Origin: Streptomyces daqingensis
GTDB lineage: Bacteria; Actinomycetota; Actinomycetes; Streptomycetales; Streptomycetaceae
DNA length: 64,000 nucleotides
Direction of reading: 5' to 3'
Assembly: GCF_014645895.1 (NCBI RefSeq)
Contig: NZ_BMMP01000003.1
Coordinates: 165,949 to 229,948, forward strand
The position numbers and the translations under genes are program-made. Below the pieces are notes generated by a model that worked only from the letters and a program-made list of their open reading frames with translations, did no database searches and was not told where the DNA came from. Shown piece after piece: positions 1 to 9,267 of the stretch; position 1 is the first letter of the stretch; each line of letters starts with the position of its first letter.

Positions 1-1003
1 GTTCGTTGTGCCGCCACTTCGGTTCCCGGTTGGCGGACCGGTTGGTGATGGAGCGCATGCTGCGGATGAACGGCCCGTAGAGGCTCATCAGGGACGACGA
101 GAGCGTGCCGCCGGGCGGCTCGTCCATGAACGGCATGAACTTGTCGGGGAAGCCGGGCATCGTGCAGCCGATGCAGATGCCGCCCACGTTGGGGCATCCC
201 CCGATGCCGTCCATCCAGCCGCGCTTGGTGACGTTGCAGTTGACGACCGGGCCCCAGCAGCCGACCTTCACGAGGCACTTGGGGGAGTTGTAGTCCTTGG
301 CGAAGTCGCCCTGCTCGTAGTACGAGCCGCGGTCGCACCCCTCGTGCACCGTCTTGCCGAACAGCCATGTCGGCCGGAGCTGTTCGTCGAGCGGGATGGT
401 CGGAGCGAGCCCGGCGGCCTGGTGGAGCACCCAGAGCAGCGTCTCGGTGAAGTTGTCGGGCTGGACGGGGCAGCCCGGCACGTTGACGATCGGCATGCCC
501 CCGGCCGAGCGGTAGTCCCAGCCGAGGTAGTCCGCGAGGCCCATGCACCCGGTCGGGTTGCCGGCCATGGCGTGGATGCCGCCGTAGGTGGCGCAGGTGC
601 CGATGGCGACGACCGCCCAGGCGTGCGGGGCGAGGCGGTCGATCCAGGTGTTGAGGGTGATCGGTTCGCCGGTGTCCGGGTCGTTGCCCATGGACGTCCA
701 GTAGCCGTCGCCGTTGATGTTCTCGTTGGGGATGGACCCCTCGACGACCAGGATGAAGGGGCCGAGCTCACCCCGGGCCCCCTTGCGGAAGGCCTCGACG
801 AAGTCCTCGCCGGTCTCGTACGCGAGGACCTTGTTGTGCAGATGCACCTTGGGAAGGCCCGGCACGGACCCCAGCAGTACGTCCTCGAGGCTCGGCAGGG
901 ACGCGGCCGTCACAGAGACCGTGTCGCCGTCGCAGCTCATGCCTTCCGAGGTCCACAGGATATGGATCTCGTCGAATCCCTTTGCTGACGCCTCGTCGTC
1001 CAT
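1..1003 (-). CDS. hhyS: [NiFe]-hydrogenase small subunit, group 1h (actinobacterial) type, partial
   Basis: This is the electron-transfer subunit of a hydrogenase of the kind that lets actinobacteria oxidise trace H2. Only the first 334 codons are present; the frame runs off the left edge and the large subunit would lie further left. The start ATG at 1003 follows a GGAAGGGA ribosome site. Iron-sulfur ligands are visible: Cys24, Cys137 (GTCATYGG) and Cys178 (PGCPVQP) for the proximal cluster, then His220, Cys223, Cys243, Cys249, Cys256, Cys270, Cys277 and Cys280. The usual CxxC near the N-terminus is CDGD here, so Asp27 sits where a second Cys is expected. That fits the 3Cys-1Asp proximal cluster known for the actinobacterial enzymes. 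No twin-arginine signal is visible, as expected for this group. It faces the hyp operon across a 209-base gap. Confidence 0.93.
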   Translation of the reverse strand, partial: MDDEASAKGFDEIHILWTSEGMSCDGDTVSVTAASLPSLEDVLLGSVPGLPKVHLHNKVLAYETGEDFVEAFRKGARGELGPFILVVEGSIPNENINGDGYWTSMGNDPDTGEPITLNTWIDRLAPHAWAVVAIGTCATYGGIHAMAGNPTGCMGLADYLGWDYRSAGGMPIVNVPGCPVQPDNFTETLLWVLHQAAGLAPTIPLDEQLRPTWLFGKTVHEGCDRGSYYEQGDFAKDYNSPKCLVKVGCWGPVVNCNVTKRGWMDGIGGCPNVGGICIGCTMPGFPDKFMPFMDEPPGGTLSSSLMSLYGPFIRSMRSITNRSANREPKWRHNE

Positions 1004-1042
1004 GCGAACGGTCCCTTCCACGGCCGGTCGCCGACCGGCGGA

Positions 1043-1082
1043 GACAGCTGTCAGAGCATTGCCGATAAATCTGACATATCGG
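1043..1082. promoter_or_regulatory. Palindromes in the divergent hhyS/hypA intergenic region
   Basis: Two symmetric elements lie between the divergent hhyS (start 1003) and hypA (start 1213). GACAGCTGTC at 1043-1052 is a perfect 10-base palindrome. CCGATA at 1062-1067 and TATCGG at 1077-1082 form an inverted repeat with 9 bases between. Their position suits a regulator controlling both directions, but no binding protein can be named. Confidence 0.35.
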
Positions 1083-1212
1083 ATCACAAGCCACAACGGC
1101 ACCGCGCCGGGGGCGGTGAGCCGAACGGATCACCTTGCCCCGGGGGGCGGCGTGTCAGGGAAGCGCCCGCAGGGGCCCGCTCTGTAATGAACCGCGAGCG
1201 GAGGGACCCCGG

Positions 1213-1614
1213 ATGCATGAGATGTCCATCGCCGTGGCGATGGTGGAGCAGGTCACGGAAGCAACCGGCGACGTCGGCTCCGGCACCGTCTCCGCCGTGC
1301 GGTTGCAGCTGGGCGAGCTGTCCGGCGTGGTACCCGATTCGCTGCACTTCTGCTTCTCGCTCGCCTGCACGGGGACCGCCCTGGAGGGCTCCGAACTGCT
1401 CGTCGACCACGTACCCGGCCGCGCCCGGTGCCTGCCCTGCGGCGCGCAGTGGGCGACGGGGATGCCGCCGCAGCTGTGCTGTCCGCGGTGCGAGGGCGGC
1501 CGGGCCGAGCTGGTCTCGGGGCGCGAGCTGCAGATCGTCGGCGTCCGGTGGTCCGGGGACGAGCCCCGCGCCGACGCCCGTCCCGAATCCGTACCGGCAA
1601 ACGAGGAGAGCTGA
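1213..1614 (+). CDS. hypA: Hydrogenase nickel incorporation protein HypA
   Basis: HypA (133 aa) works with HypB to deliver nickel to the hydrogenase large subunit. The ATG at 1213 is chosen because it gives the conserved MHE N-terminus (His2 is a nickel ligand in the family) and follows GGAGGGA. The zinc site is two CxxC pairs at Cys73/Cys76 and Cys90/Cys93. The residues after about 115 are a non-conserved tail. hypB begins 5 bases after the stop, so this is the first gene of the hypABFCDE operon. Confidence 0.95.
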   Translation: MHEMSIAVAMVEQVTEATGDVGSGTVSAVRLQLGELSGVVPDSLHFCFSLACTGTALEGSELLVDHVPGRARCLPCGAQWATGMPPQLCCPRCEGGRAELVSGRELQIVGVRWSGDEPRADARPESVPANEES

Positions 1615-1619
1615 AGAAC

Positions 1620-2453
1620 ATGTGCCGTGTCGTCGATCTGCAGCAGGCGGTGCTCGCCAAGAACGACGAGCGCGCCCGGGCGCTACGTGAAGAGCTGACC
1701 GCACGGGGGACCGTGGTGGTCAACCTTCTCTCCAGCCCCGGCAGCGGCAAGACGGCACTGCTGGAAGCGGAGTTGACGCTGGCGGCGGCCCGCGGAGTGC
1801 CCGTCGCCGCGCTGACGGCCGACCTCGCCACGGAGCACGACGCGCAGCGCCTGTCCCGGGCGGGCGTACCCGTCAAGCAGGTCCTCACCGACGGGCTGTG
1901 CCATCTCGAGGCGGACATGCTCCGCGGGCACCTGGAGGGCTGGCTGCCGGACGGCGTGCGGCTGCTGTTCGTGGAGAACGTGGGGAACCTCGTCTGCCCG
2001 GCCACGTACGACCTCGGGGAGTCGCTGAGGGTGGTGCTCGCCTCCGTCACCGAGGGGGAGGACAAGCCGCTGAAGTACCCGACGGCGTTCGGGCTTGCGC
2101 AGCTGGTGATCGTGACGAAGGACGACATCGCCGACGCCGTCGGCTTCGACGAGGAGGAGTTCCGCGCCAACGTGCGGCAGGTCAACCCCGGCGTCGAGGT
2201 GGTCTGCACCTCGGCACGCCGCGACCGGGGGGTGGGTCTGCTGCTGGAGCGGGCCGAGGCCGTGGCGGCGGGGGCGGAGACGCACCGGCCGGTGATGGCA
2301 CGCACCGGCGGTCCCGGTGCGGACGCTCATGTGCACGGGCACACGCACGCACACGCTCCTTCGGTGACGCTGCCCTACGGGGCCGCGGGTGCGTCCGGCA
2401 GCGCACCGGTGCAGGCTCACCTGTCCGACGTGCCTGTCCGCAGCCACCCGTGA
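1620..2453 (+). CDS. hypB: Hydrogenase nickel incorporation GTPase HypB
   Basis: HypB (277 aa) is a SIMIBI-class GTPase driving nickel insertion with HypA. The P-loop GSGKT is at 41-45, and a further G-domain motif (ENVGNL) follows near residue 120. The start ATG at 1620 is preceded by GGAGAG; frame upstream of it overlaps hypA and is not conserved. The nickel-storage histidine run (HVHGHTHAHA) sits near the C-terminus, about 237-246, whereas many HypB proteins carry theirs near the N-terminus. The stop overlaps the hypF start (GTGA). Confidence 0.94.
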   Translation: MCRVVDLQQAVLAKNDERARALREELTARGTVVVNLLSSPGSGKTALLEAELTLAAARGVPVAALTADLATEHDAQRLSRAGVPVKQVLTDGLCHLEADMLRGHLEGWLPDGVRLLFVENVGNLVCPATYDLGESLRVVLASVTEGEDKPLKYPTAFGLAQLVIVTKDDIADAVGFDEEEFRANVRQVNPGVEVVCTSARRDRGVGLLLERAEAVAAGAETHRPVMARTGGPGADAHVHGHTHAHAPSVTLPYGAAGASGSAPVQAHLSDVPVRSHP

Positions 2454-4924
2454 GCGGGCAGCAGAGCACGGCCGTCGCCACCGCAGAGGCTCAGCGCCGC
2501 AGGGTCACCGTGCGCGGAGTCGTACAGGGCGTGGGCTTCCGGCCGTTCGTCTACGCGCTCGCCGGCGAGCTCGGCCTCTCCGGGCACGTGACCAACACGG
2601 GAGACGGCGTCGTCGCCGAGGTCGAGGGAGACCCGGGGGCGCTCACCGCCTTCTGCGGACGGATCAGCTCCGACGCCCCGTCCCTGGCCGTGGTGCAGTC
2701 CGTGACCCACGAGCCGCTGCCCGCCGCCGGTACCAGCGGCTTCACCATCGCCCCGTCCCGTACCGGCAACGCCACGGCCCGTACGCTCGTCGCCCCCGAC
2801 ACGGCGACCTGTGCGGACTGCCTCGCCGAGCTGCGCGATCCCGCGGACAGGCGCTACCGGCACCCCTTCATCACGTGCACGCACTGCGGTCCGCGCTTCA
2901 CCATCGTGACGGGGCTCCCGTACGACCGCGGGCACACCACGATGGCCCGCTTCCCGATGTGCCCCGCCTGCGAGAAGGAGTACGGCGACCCGGGCGACCG
3001 GCGCTTCCACGCGCAGCCCGTCTCCTGCCACGACTGCGGTCCCCGGCTGCGGCTGCACGCACCCGGCGGCGCGGCCGCGGACCCTCCGCCACGGAACGCC
3101 GAACCGGTCGCCGCGGCACGGCAGTTGCTCGCCGCCGGTGCCGTCGTCGCGGTGAAGGGGCTGGGCGGATACCACCTGGCGTGCGACGCGTCGAACAGCT
3201 CGGCCGTACGGCTGCTGCGGCAGCGCAAGGCGCGCGGCGACAAGCCGTTCGCGCTGATGTGCCGGGACATCGAGGACGCGGGGCGCCTCGTCCATCTCGA
3301 CGCCGTGGCACGGGATCTGCTGACCGGCGGCCGGCGTCCCATCGTGCTGCTGCGCAGGCGCACGGGCGTCGAGCTGCGGAATCCCGAGCTGACGGTCGCT
3401 GCCGAAGTGGCCCCGCACAGCGCTGACTTGGGGGTGATGCTGCCGTACACCCCCCTGCACCACCTGCTGTTCGGGCTGCCGGGGGATTCGCCCGGGCCAC
3501 GGCTGCTGGTGATGACGAGCGGCAATCTGGGCGGCGAGCCCATCGTCACCGACGACGACGAGGCCCTCACGAGGCTCGCTCCGCTCGCCGACGCCTGGCT
3601 CCTGCACGACCGCCCGATCCATGTGCCGTGCGACGACTCGGTCGTGCGGGTGGCGAACGGCGAACAGCTGCCCGTACGGCGGTCCCGCGGCTACGCGCCC
3701 TTCCCCGTGAACCTGCCCCGTCCCGTCACCGCCGCGCTGGCAGTCGGCGGCGACCTGAAGAACACGTTCTGCGTCGGCGAGGGCCACCATGCCTGGCTGT
3801 CCGCGCACGTCGGCGACATGGACGACCTGGCCACGCTCACCGCGTTCGGAAGGGCCGAACGCCAGATGGAGCAGATCACCGGAGTGCGCCCCCGGGTCCT
3901 CGCCGCGGACAGGCATCCCGGATACCGCTCCGTGGGGTGGGCGCTGCGGAACGCCGGCGACAGGCCGCTGCGGCGCGTCCAGCACCACCACGCCCACATC
4001 GCCTCCGTGATGGCCGAACACGGCCTGGACGGCGGACGGCAGGTGATCGGCGTCGCCTTCGACGGGACGGGTTACGGCGACGACGGCGCCGTGTGGGGCG
4101 GCGAGTTCCTCCTCGCCGACTACGACGGCTACCGGCGCTTCGCGCACCTCAGCCCGGTCCAGCTCCCCGGGGGTGACGCCGCCGTACGGCGCCCCTACCG
4201 GATGGCACTCGCCCACCTGCGAGCGGCGGGCATCGAATGGTCGCCCGCGCTGCCGTGCACCGTGGCCTGCCCCGAGCCTGAACGCAGGGCGCTGGCCGTC
4301 CAGTTGGAGCGGAGCCTCGGGTGCGTGCCGACCACCAGCATGGGGCGGCTCTTCGACGCCGTCGCCTCGCTGTCCGGGGTGTGCCACCACGCGGGGTACG
4401 AGGCCCAGGCGGCCATGGAGCTGGAAGCGGCGGCGGCCGGCTGCCACGACGAACAGGACGCCCACGGTTACGAGTTCGCTATGTGCCCCACCGCACGCGG
4501 CTCCCTGGCCGGCGACCCGTCGCCGATGCTCGCGAGGATCAGCGCCGACGTCCGGGACGGCGTGCCCGCCGAGTTGATCGCCGCACGCTTCCACCGCGCG
4601 GTGGCGGACCTCGTGCGGCGGGTCTGCGGCGCCGCCCGCGAACGGCACGGTCTCGGGACGGTCGCGCTCAGCGGCGGCGTCTTCGCCAACTCCCTGCTCT
4701 CCGGCGCCTGCGCCCGCGCCCTCGGCGACGACGGGTTCACCGTGCTGCGGCACCGGCTCGTCCCGCCCAACGACGGCGGCCTCGCCCTGGGCCAGTTGAT
4801 GATCGCGGCCCGGCGGGACCGCACGGACGGTACGGATCCGGCCGTTCCCGGCCTGCTCTCCGGACGGCCGCGGGAGCGCGGGGAGAGCGAGCCGGAGTCC
4901 GGCCGTACCACGGCCATCCCCTGA
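2450..4924 (+). CDS. hypF: Carbamoyltransferase HypF
   Basis: HypF (824 aa) makes the thiocarbamoyl group on HypE that becomes the CN ligands of the NiFe site. Visible in order: an acylphosphatase domain with VQGVGFRPFVY (about 24-34), two zinc-finger modules of paired CxxC motifs (about 120-200), a YrdC-like nucleotide-binding domain, and a Kae1-like carbamoyltransferase domain with HHHAH and a late SGGVFAN motif. The GTG start at 2450 overlaps the hypB stop, and the acylphosphatase domain begins at once, so longer in-frame extensions upstream are rejected. The length is slightly above the usual 750-800. Confidence 0.95.
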   Translation: MSGQQSTAVATAEAQRRRVTVRGVVQGVGFRPFVYALAGELGLSGHVTNTGDGVVAEVEGDPGALTAFCGRISSDAPSLAVVQSVTHEPLPAAGTSGFTIAPSRTGNATARTLVAPDTATCADCLAELRDPADRRYRHPFITCTHCGPRFTIVTGLPYDRGHTTMARFPMCPACEKEYGDPGDRRFHAQPVSCHDCGPRLRLHAPGGAAADPPPRNAEPVAAARQLLAAGAVVAVKGLGGYHLACDASNSSAVRLLRQRKARGDKPFALMCRDIEDAGRLVHLDAVARDLLTGGRRPIVLLRRRTGVELRNPELTVAAEVAPHSADLGVMLPYTPLHHLLFGLPGDSPGPRLLVMTSGNLGGEPIVTDDDEALTRLAPLADAWLLHDRPIHVPCDDSVVRVANGEQLPVRRSRGYAPFPVNLPRPVTAALAVGGDLKNTFCVGEGHHAWLSAHVGDMDDLATLTAFGRAERQMEQITGVRPRVLAADRHPGYRSVGWALRNAGDRPLRRVQHHHAHIASVMAEHGLDGGRQVIGVAFDGTGYGDDGAVWGGEFLLADYDGYRRFAHLSPVQLPGGDAAVRRPYRMALAHLRAAGIEWSPALPCTVACPEPERRALAVQLERSLGCVPTTSMGRLFDAVASLSGVCHHAGYEAQAAMELEAAAAGCHDEQDAHGYEFAMCPTARGSLAGDPSPMLARISADVRDGVPAELIAARFHRAVADLVRRVCGAARERHGLGTVALSGGVFANSLLSGACARALGDDGFTVLRHRLVPPNDGGLALGQLMIAARRDRTDGTDPAVPGLLSGRPRERGESEPESGRTTAIP

Positions 4925-4949
4925 GACGACGCAGAGCGAGGAGCAGACC

Positions 4950-5228
4950 ATGTGCCTGGCGGTACCCGGCAAGGTGCTGGACATCGAGGAGCGGGACGGA
5001 ACCCGCATGGCCACCGTCGACTTCGGCGGAGTGGCCAAGGAAGTGTGCTGCGAATACCTGCCCGACCTGCGGGTCGGTGAATACACCATCGTCCACGTCG
5101 GTTTCGCGCTGCAGCGGCTGGACGAGGACTCGGCGCGGCAGACGCTCGCGCTGTTCGAAGAACTCGGGTTGCTGGAAGAGGAGTTCGGCGACCCGTGGGA
5201 GCTGGCTGCACGGGAGGCTACGAAGTGA
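4950..5228 (+). CDS. hypC: Hydrogenase assembly chaperone HypC
   Basis: HypC (92 aa) starts with the diagnostic MCLAVPGKV. Cys2 binds the Fe(CN)2CO unit with HypD and passes it to the large subunit. The start follows an AGCGAGGAGC ribosome site. The C-terminal helix ([13 protein letters not shown]) is typical. Its TGA lies inside the GTGA overlap with hypD, suggesting coupled translation of the two partners. Confidence 0.96.
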   Translation: MCLAVPGKVLDIEERDGTRMATVDFGGVAKEVCCEYLPDLRVGEYTIVHVGFALQRLDEDSARQTLALFEELGLLEEEFGDPWELAAREATK

Positions 5229-6424
5229 AGTACATCGACGAGTTCCAGGACCCGGAACTCGCCCGCAGGCTGCTGGACGACATCCATGCGATCGTCACGA
5301 GGCCCTGGGCGCTGATGGAGGTGTGCGGCGGGCAGACGCACTCCATCATCCGGCACGGCATCGACCAACTGCTCCCCGACGGGATCGAGTTGATCCACGG
5401 CCCGGGATGCCCCGTGTGCGTCACGCCGCTGGAGGTCATCGACAAGGCGCTGGAGATCGCGTCCCGCAAGGACGTGATCTTCTGCAGCTACGGCGACATG
5501 CTGCGGGTGCCCGGGACCGGCCGGGACCTCTTCCAGGTGCGGAGCGAGGGCGGCGATGTGCGTGTCGTCTACTCGCCGCTGGACGCCCTGCGCATCGCCC
5601 AGCAGCACCCGGAGCGCCAAGTGGTCTTCTTCGGCATCGGGTTCGAGACGACGGCGCCGCCCAACGCCATGACCGTGCACCAGGCGAAGAAGCTGGGGAT
5701 CGGGAACTTCAGCCTGCTCGTCAGCCACGTGCGGGTGCCTCCGGCCATCGAGGCGATCATGCAGTCCGAGTCGTGCCGGGTGCAGGGCTTCCTCGCCGCC
5801 GGTCACGTGTGCAGCGTGATGGGGACCGGCGAATACCCGCCGCTGGCCGAGAGGTTCAGGGTGCCGATCGTGGTGACGGGGTTCGAGCCGCTGGACGTCC
5901 TGGAGGGCGTGCGTCGCGCGGTCCGGCAGCTCGAGCGCGGCGAGCACACCGTCGACAACGCCTACGCGCGCGTCGTGCCCCCGGAGGGCAACCCCGCGGC
6001 GAAGGCCATGCTCGCCGACATCTTCGAGGTGACCGACAGGGCGTGGCGGGGGATCGGGGTCATCCCCGGCAGCGGCTGGCGACTCGCCGAGCGCTACCGG
6101 GAGTTCGACGCCGAGCACCGCTTCTCCGTCACGGGCATCGACACGCGAGAGCCCGTCGAGTGCCGCAGCGGCGAGGTCCTCCAGGGCCTGATCAAGCCCC
6201 ACGAGTGCGAGGCGTTCGGGACGACGTGCACTCCCCGTACGCCGCTCGGCGCGACGATGGTCTCCAGCGAGGGCGCCTGCGCCGCGTACTACCTCTACCG
6301 CAGGCTCGGCACCACCAGCGGGGCCGTCATCCCAAGCGGCACCGCGACCATGGCCGCCCGCACGTCCGGGAGTGCGGGCAGCACGTCCGAGCCGGCACCG
6401 CTGGAGGGGAGCCCCGTTGTCTGA
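5225..6424 (+). CDS. hypD: Hydrogenase formation protein HypD
   Basis: HypD (399 aa) is the iron-sulfur scaffold on which Fe(CN)2CO is built with HypC. Conserved motifs are [18 protein letters not shown] and the C-terminal cluster region [15 protein letters not shown] followed by a later Cys. The GTG at 5225 overlaps the hypC stop and gives MKYIDEF, the usual HypD beginning. The last roughly 30 residues (Ala/Ser/Thr-rich) extend beyond the family core. Confidence 0.95.
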   Translation: MKYIDEFQDPELARRLLDDIHAIVTRPWALMEVCGGQTHSIIRHGIDQLLPDGIELIHGPGCPVCVTPLEVIDKALEIASRKDVIFCSYGDMLRVPGTGRDLFQVRSEGGDVRVVYSPLDALRIAQQHPERQVVFFGIGFETTAPPNAMTVHQAKKLGIGNFSLLVSHVRVPPAIEAIMQSESCRVQGFLAAGHVCSVMGTGEYPPLAERFRVPIVVTGFEPLDVLEGVRRAVRQLERGEHTVDNAYARVVPPEGNPAAKAMLADIFEVTDRAWRGIGVIPGSGWRLAERYREFDAEHRFSVTGIDTREPVECRSGEVLQGLIKPHECEAFGTTCTPRTPLGATMVSSEGACAAYYLYRRLGTTSGAVIPSGTATMAARTSGSAGSTSEPAPLEGSPVV

Positions 6425-7505
6425 GATCACCGACATCGCCGGGCCGATGCCCGCGGCGCCCGACTTCGCCGGCGTGACCTGCCCCGCTCCGCTGCGGGAC
6501 CAGCCGCGCGTCGTCATGGGCCACGGAGGCGGCGGAGCGCTCTCCTCCGAACTCGTCCAGCACATCTTCGCCCCCGCCTTCGGGGGAGATCTGCTCGCAG
6601 GGCTCGGCGACTCGGCGGCGTTCACGCTGGGAGGGGCGCGGCTCGCCTTCTCCACGGACTCGTTCGTCGTGCGGCCGCTGTTCTTCCCCGGCGGCAGCAT
6701 CGGCGACCTCGCCGTGAACGGGACGGTCAACGACCTCGCCATGAGCGGCGCCCGCGCCGCGTACCTCTCCTGCGGCTTCATCCTGGAGGAGGGTGTCGAG
6801 GTGCCGCTGGTCTCCCGTGTCGCCGAGGCCCTGGGCGCCGCGGCGCGCAGCGCGGGCGTGGAGATCGCCACCGGCGACACCAAGGTGGTGGAGGCGGGCC
6901 GCGGCGACGGCGTCTACCTCAACACCGCCGGGATCGGGCTGGTTCCGGACGGGGTCGACATCCGCCCCCAGCGCGCGGAACCCGGCGACGTGATCATCGT
7001 CAGCGGCGCGATCGGCGTGCACGGGGTCGCGGTGATGAGCGTGCGGGACGGTCTCGAATTCGGCGTCGAGGTCGAGAGCGACTGCGCCGCGCTGGGCGGA
7101 CTCGTCGAGACGATGCTGGCCGTCACACCGGACCTCCACGTGCTGCGCGATCCGACGAGGGGCGGTCTCGCGGCCGCGCTGAACGAGATCGCGGTGGCCG
7201 CGACGGTGGGAGTCGTCATCCAGGAGCACGCGGTGCCGGTACCGGCCCCCGTCGCCAACGCGTGCGCGATGCTCGGCCTGGACCCCATGTACGTGGCGAA
7301 CGAGGGCAAGCTCGTCGCCTTCGTCCCCCGGGCGGACGCCGACGCGGTGCTGCAGGCCATGCGGGAGCATCCGCTGGGGAGGGAGTCAGCGGTGATCGGC
7401 GAGTGCGTCGAGACGCATCCCGGCATGGTCGTCGCCCGTACGGGCCTGGGCGGTACGCGGGTGGTCGACCTTCCCGTGGGCGAGCAGCTGCCGCGCATCT
7501 GCTGA
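6417..7505 (+). CDS. hypE: Hydrogenase maturation protein HypE
   Basis: HypE (362 aa) dehydrates the HypF-made thiocarboxamide on its C-terminal cysteine to a thiocyanate. The protein ends in PRIC, the conserved tail carrying that cysteine, and has the PurM/AIR-synthase fold signature (GHGGGG, DSFVV, DPTRGG). I choose the TTG at 6417, which overlaps the hypD stop by 8 bases and has GGAGGGGA just upstream. The ATG at 6447 has no good ribosome site. It closes the hyp operon. Confidence 0.94.
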   Translation: MSEITDIAGPMPAAPDFAGVTCPAPLRDQPRVVMGHGGGGALSSELVQHIFAPAFGGDLLAGLGDSAAFTLGGARLAFSTDSFVVRPLFFPGGSIGDLAVNGTVNDLAMSGARAAYLSCGFILEEGVEVPLVSRVAEALGAAARSAGVEIATGDTKVVEAGRGDGVYLNTAGIGLVPDGVDIRPQRAEPGDVIIVSGAIGVHGVAVMSVRDGLEFGVEVESDCAALGGLVETMLAVTPDLHVLRDPTRGGLAAALNEIAVAATVGVVIQEHAVPVPAPVANACAMLGLDPMYVANEGKLVAFVPRADADAVLQAMREHPLGRESAVIGECVETHPGMVVARTGLGGTRVVDLPVGEQLPRIC

Positions 7506-7578
7506 ACCGCCGCTGCCGCTGGACCGGTGCGGGAGGGCGGGCGGCGGGTCTCGCGGGGCCCGGGGCGGGGCGCGGCGC

Positions 7579-8382
7579 TCAGGACGTGCTCGCCGCTCCG
7601 CTCCGGCCGCCCCGTACTCCGTGTTCCGCGAGGGTGCCGACGCGCAGCCCGTCGGCACGGCAGCGCATCACCAGGCGCGGCAGGGCGTCCAGCGCCGAGT
7701 GCCAGGCGCCCGGGACGCTGGACCGGTCGGTGTCGTGGAGCAGGACGGTGGCCCCGCCGCACAGCCGCCGGTCCAGCTCGCGCAGCACGCTCTCGGCGTC
7801 CGCCTGCGAGGTCCAGTCGCGGCCCCAGGCCGTCCACAGCACGGGCTGGAGCCCCAGCGACCGGGCCGCCCTGAGGCGGGTCGCGGTGAGCACGCCGTAC
7901 GGCGGCCGGTACCAGCGGGGACGCCGCCCCGACGTCCGCTCCACGGCGTCGACCGTCCGTGCGAGGTCCCGCCGGTCCGCGAGGGGCCGGGGGCGCCAGA
8001 ACTTCTCGTGCAGCCATCCGTGCACGGCCAGTTCGTGACCTCCCTCGACGATGCGCCGGCCGAGTTCCGGGTGGCGTTCGAGCTGGCTGCCGAGGACGAA
8101 GAAGGTGGCCCGCGCGCCGAGCCGGTCCAGTTCCCGCAGGAAGTGGGGGGTGGTGCGCGGGTCGGGCCCGTCGTCGAAGGTGAGGGCGACGTGGCCGGGG
8201 TCGCCGCGGCCGTCCAGCGCGGGGCTGATGACGCGGCGCAGGCCGGGCAGCCAGGTCGCGGCGGGGCCGATATGCCAGGCGGCGGTGGCCAGCGCGGCCG
8301 CGGCGGCTCCGGCGCCGCCCAGCACGGCCGCCCGGCCCCGGCCCGCCTGGTTCCCCCTCCGGCGGTTCGCGGACGGCGTCAC
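7579..8382 (-). CDS. Polysaccharide deacetylase family protein (NodB domain)
   Basis: A 267-aa probable membrane-anchored or exported carbohydrate esterase 4. A hydrophobic Ala-rich segment at about 17-36 is the signal or anchor. The NodB domain follows: metal/catalytic motif FDDGPD, the HxxxH-like HGWLH, and RPPYG. The substrate (chitin oligomer, peptidoglycan or other N-acetyl sugar) cannot be told. The GTG at 8382 overlaps the stop of the upstream EamA gene (GTGA), with AGGAGG in front; the GTG at 8385 is an alternative start. It converges on hypE. Confidence 0.85.
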   Translation of the reverse strand: MTPSANRRRGNQAGRGRAAVLGGAGAAAAALATAAWHIGPAATWLPGLRRVISPALDGRGDPGHVALTFDDGPDPRTTPHFLRELDRLGARATFFVLGSQLERHPELGRRIVEGGHELAVHGWLHEKFWRPRPLADRRDLARTVDAVERTSGRRPRWYRPPYGVLTATRLRAARSLGLQPVLWTAWGRDWTSQADAESVLRELDRRLCGGATVLLHDTDRSSVPGAWHSALDALPRLVMRCRADGLRVGTLAEHGVRGGRSGAASTS

Positions 8383-9254
8383 CACACCCCCTCCTGTCCC
8401 TTTCCGGAGACCTCGGGGGTACGGGCCAGCTGCACGCTTCCCGCACCGACCAGGGCGATGGCGGCGAGCTCCGGCAGGATGAACCATCCGAGGGTCAGCT
8501 TCTCGTCGAAGAGCACCGCGCCCAGCACGACGCTCGTCAGCGAGTCCCCCAGGGTGAGCGCGGGCTGGGAGGCCACCAGGGTTCCGGCGCGCAGCGTCAC
8601 CTGCAGCAGCAGGAAGCTGGCCAGGCCGAGGACGGCGACGCCGTACGTCTGCCACGCCGTCAGCAGCGCGACGATCCCGTCGGAAAGGCGGGCGATGGCG
8701 TCCTTCATCAGGGCGGCCGTGCCGGAGAACCCGATGGCCGTGGCCGCTCCCAGCACGGTGGCGCGCGGCGCCGACGGCAGACGGGCGGCGACCACCAGCA
8801 GGATGATCACGACGGTGAGCAGCCCCGCTCCGGCCGCCAGCCATCGGCCCACCGGAACACGGGTCGTACCGGCCGTCGGATGGACGAGCACCAGGAACGC
8901 CGCCAGCCCGAGGACCATGGAGAGGAACGCCCACCACGCCCGGGTGTCCGGCCGCCGGTGGAAGAAGACGCTGCCCACCACCAGGGTGAAGAGCAGCTCC
9001 GTGGCCATGACGGGCTGGACGACGGCCAGGGGCCCCGTAGCCAGCGCACCGGCCTGGCAGATGCCCGAGAGCCCCAGCATCGCGGATCCCCACATCCACA
9101 CCGGGCGGTGCAGGAGGTGGGTGAGCCACGAGAACCGCCTGCCGGTGGACACGGCCTTTTCCGTCGCGGCGGCACGCCGCTGCAGCACCGACGCAGCGGC
9201 GTTGGCCAGCGCTGCCATCAGCGCCAGCACGACAGAGACGATCAGCAGCAACAC
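8379..9254 (-). CDS. DMT/EamA-type integral membrane protein
   Basis: A 291-aa, strongly hydrophobic protein with about nine or ten membrane segments, beginning with LLLIVSVVLALMAALANAA. It has the two-halved pattern of drug/metabolite transporter family proteins common in Streptomyces. The substrate is unknown. The GTG start at 9254 has AGGAGT about 10 bases upstream. It is translationally coupled to the deacetylase downstream, so the two may act on the same envelope component. Confidence 0.75.
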   Translation of the reverse strand: MLLLIVSVVLALMAALANAAASVLQRRAAATEKAVSTGRRFSWLTHLLHRPVWMWGSAMLGLSGICQAGALATGPLAVVQPVMATELLFTLVVGSVFFHRRPDTRAWWAFLSMVLGLAAFLVLVHPTAGTTRVPVGRWLAAGAGLLTVVIILLVVAARLPSAPRATVLGAATAIGFSGTAALMKDAIARLSDGIVALLTAWQTYGVAVLGLASFLLLQVTLRAGTLVASQPALTLGDSLTSVVLGAVLFDEKLTLGWFILPELAAIALVGAGSVQLARTPEVSGKGQEGVW

Positions 9255-9267
9255 GTCGTATTGACTC

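Noticed and set aside
2417..6883. A minus-strand open frame of nearly 1,500 codons opposite the hyp genes
   Set aside because: It is a mirror of the strong GC bias of hypF-hypE, has no ribosome site or recognisable domain, and overlaps six well-identified genes.
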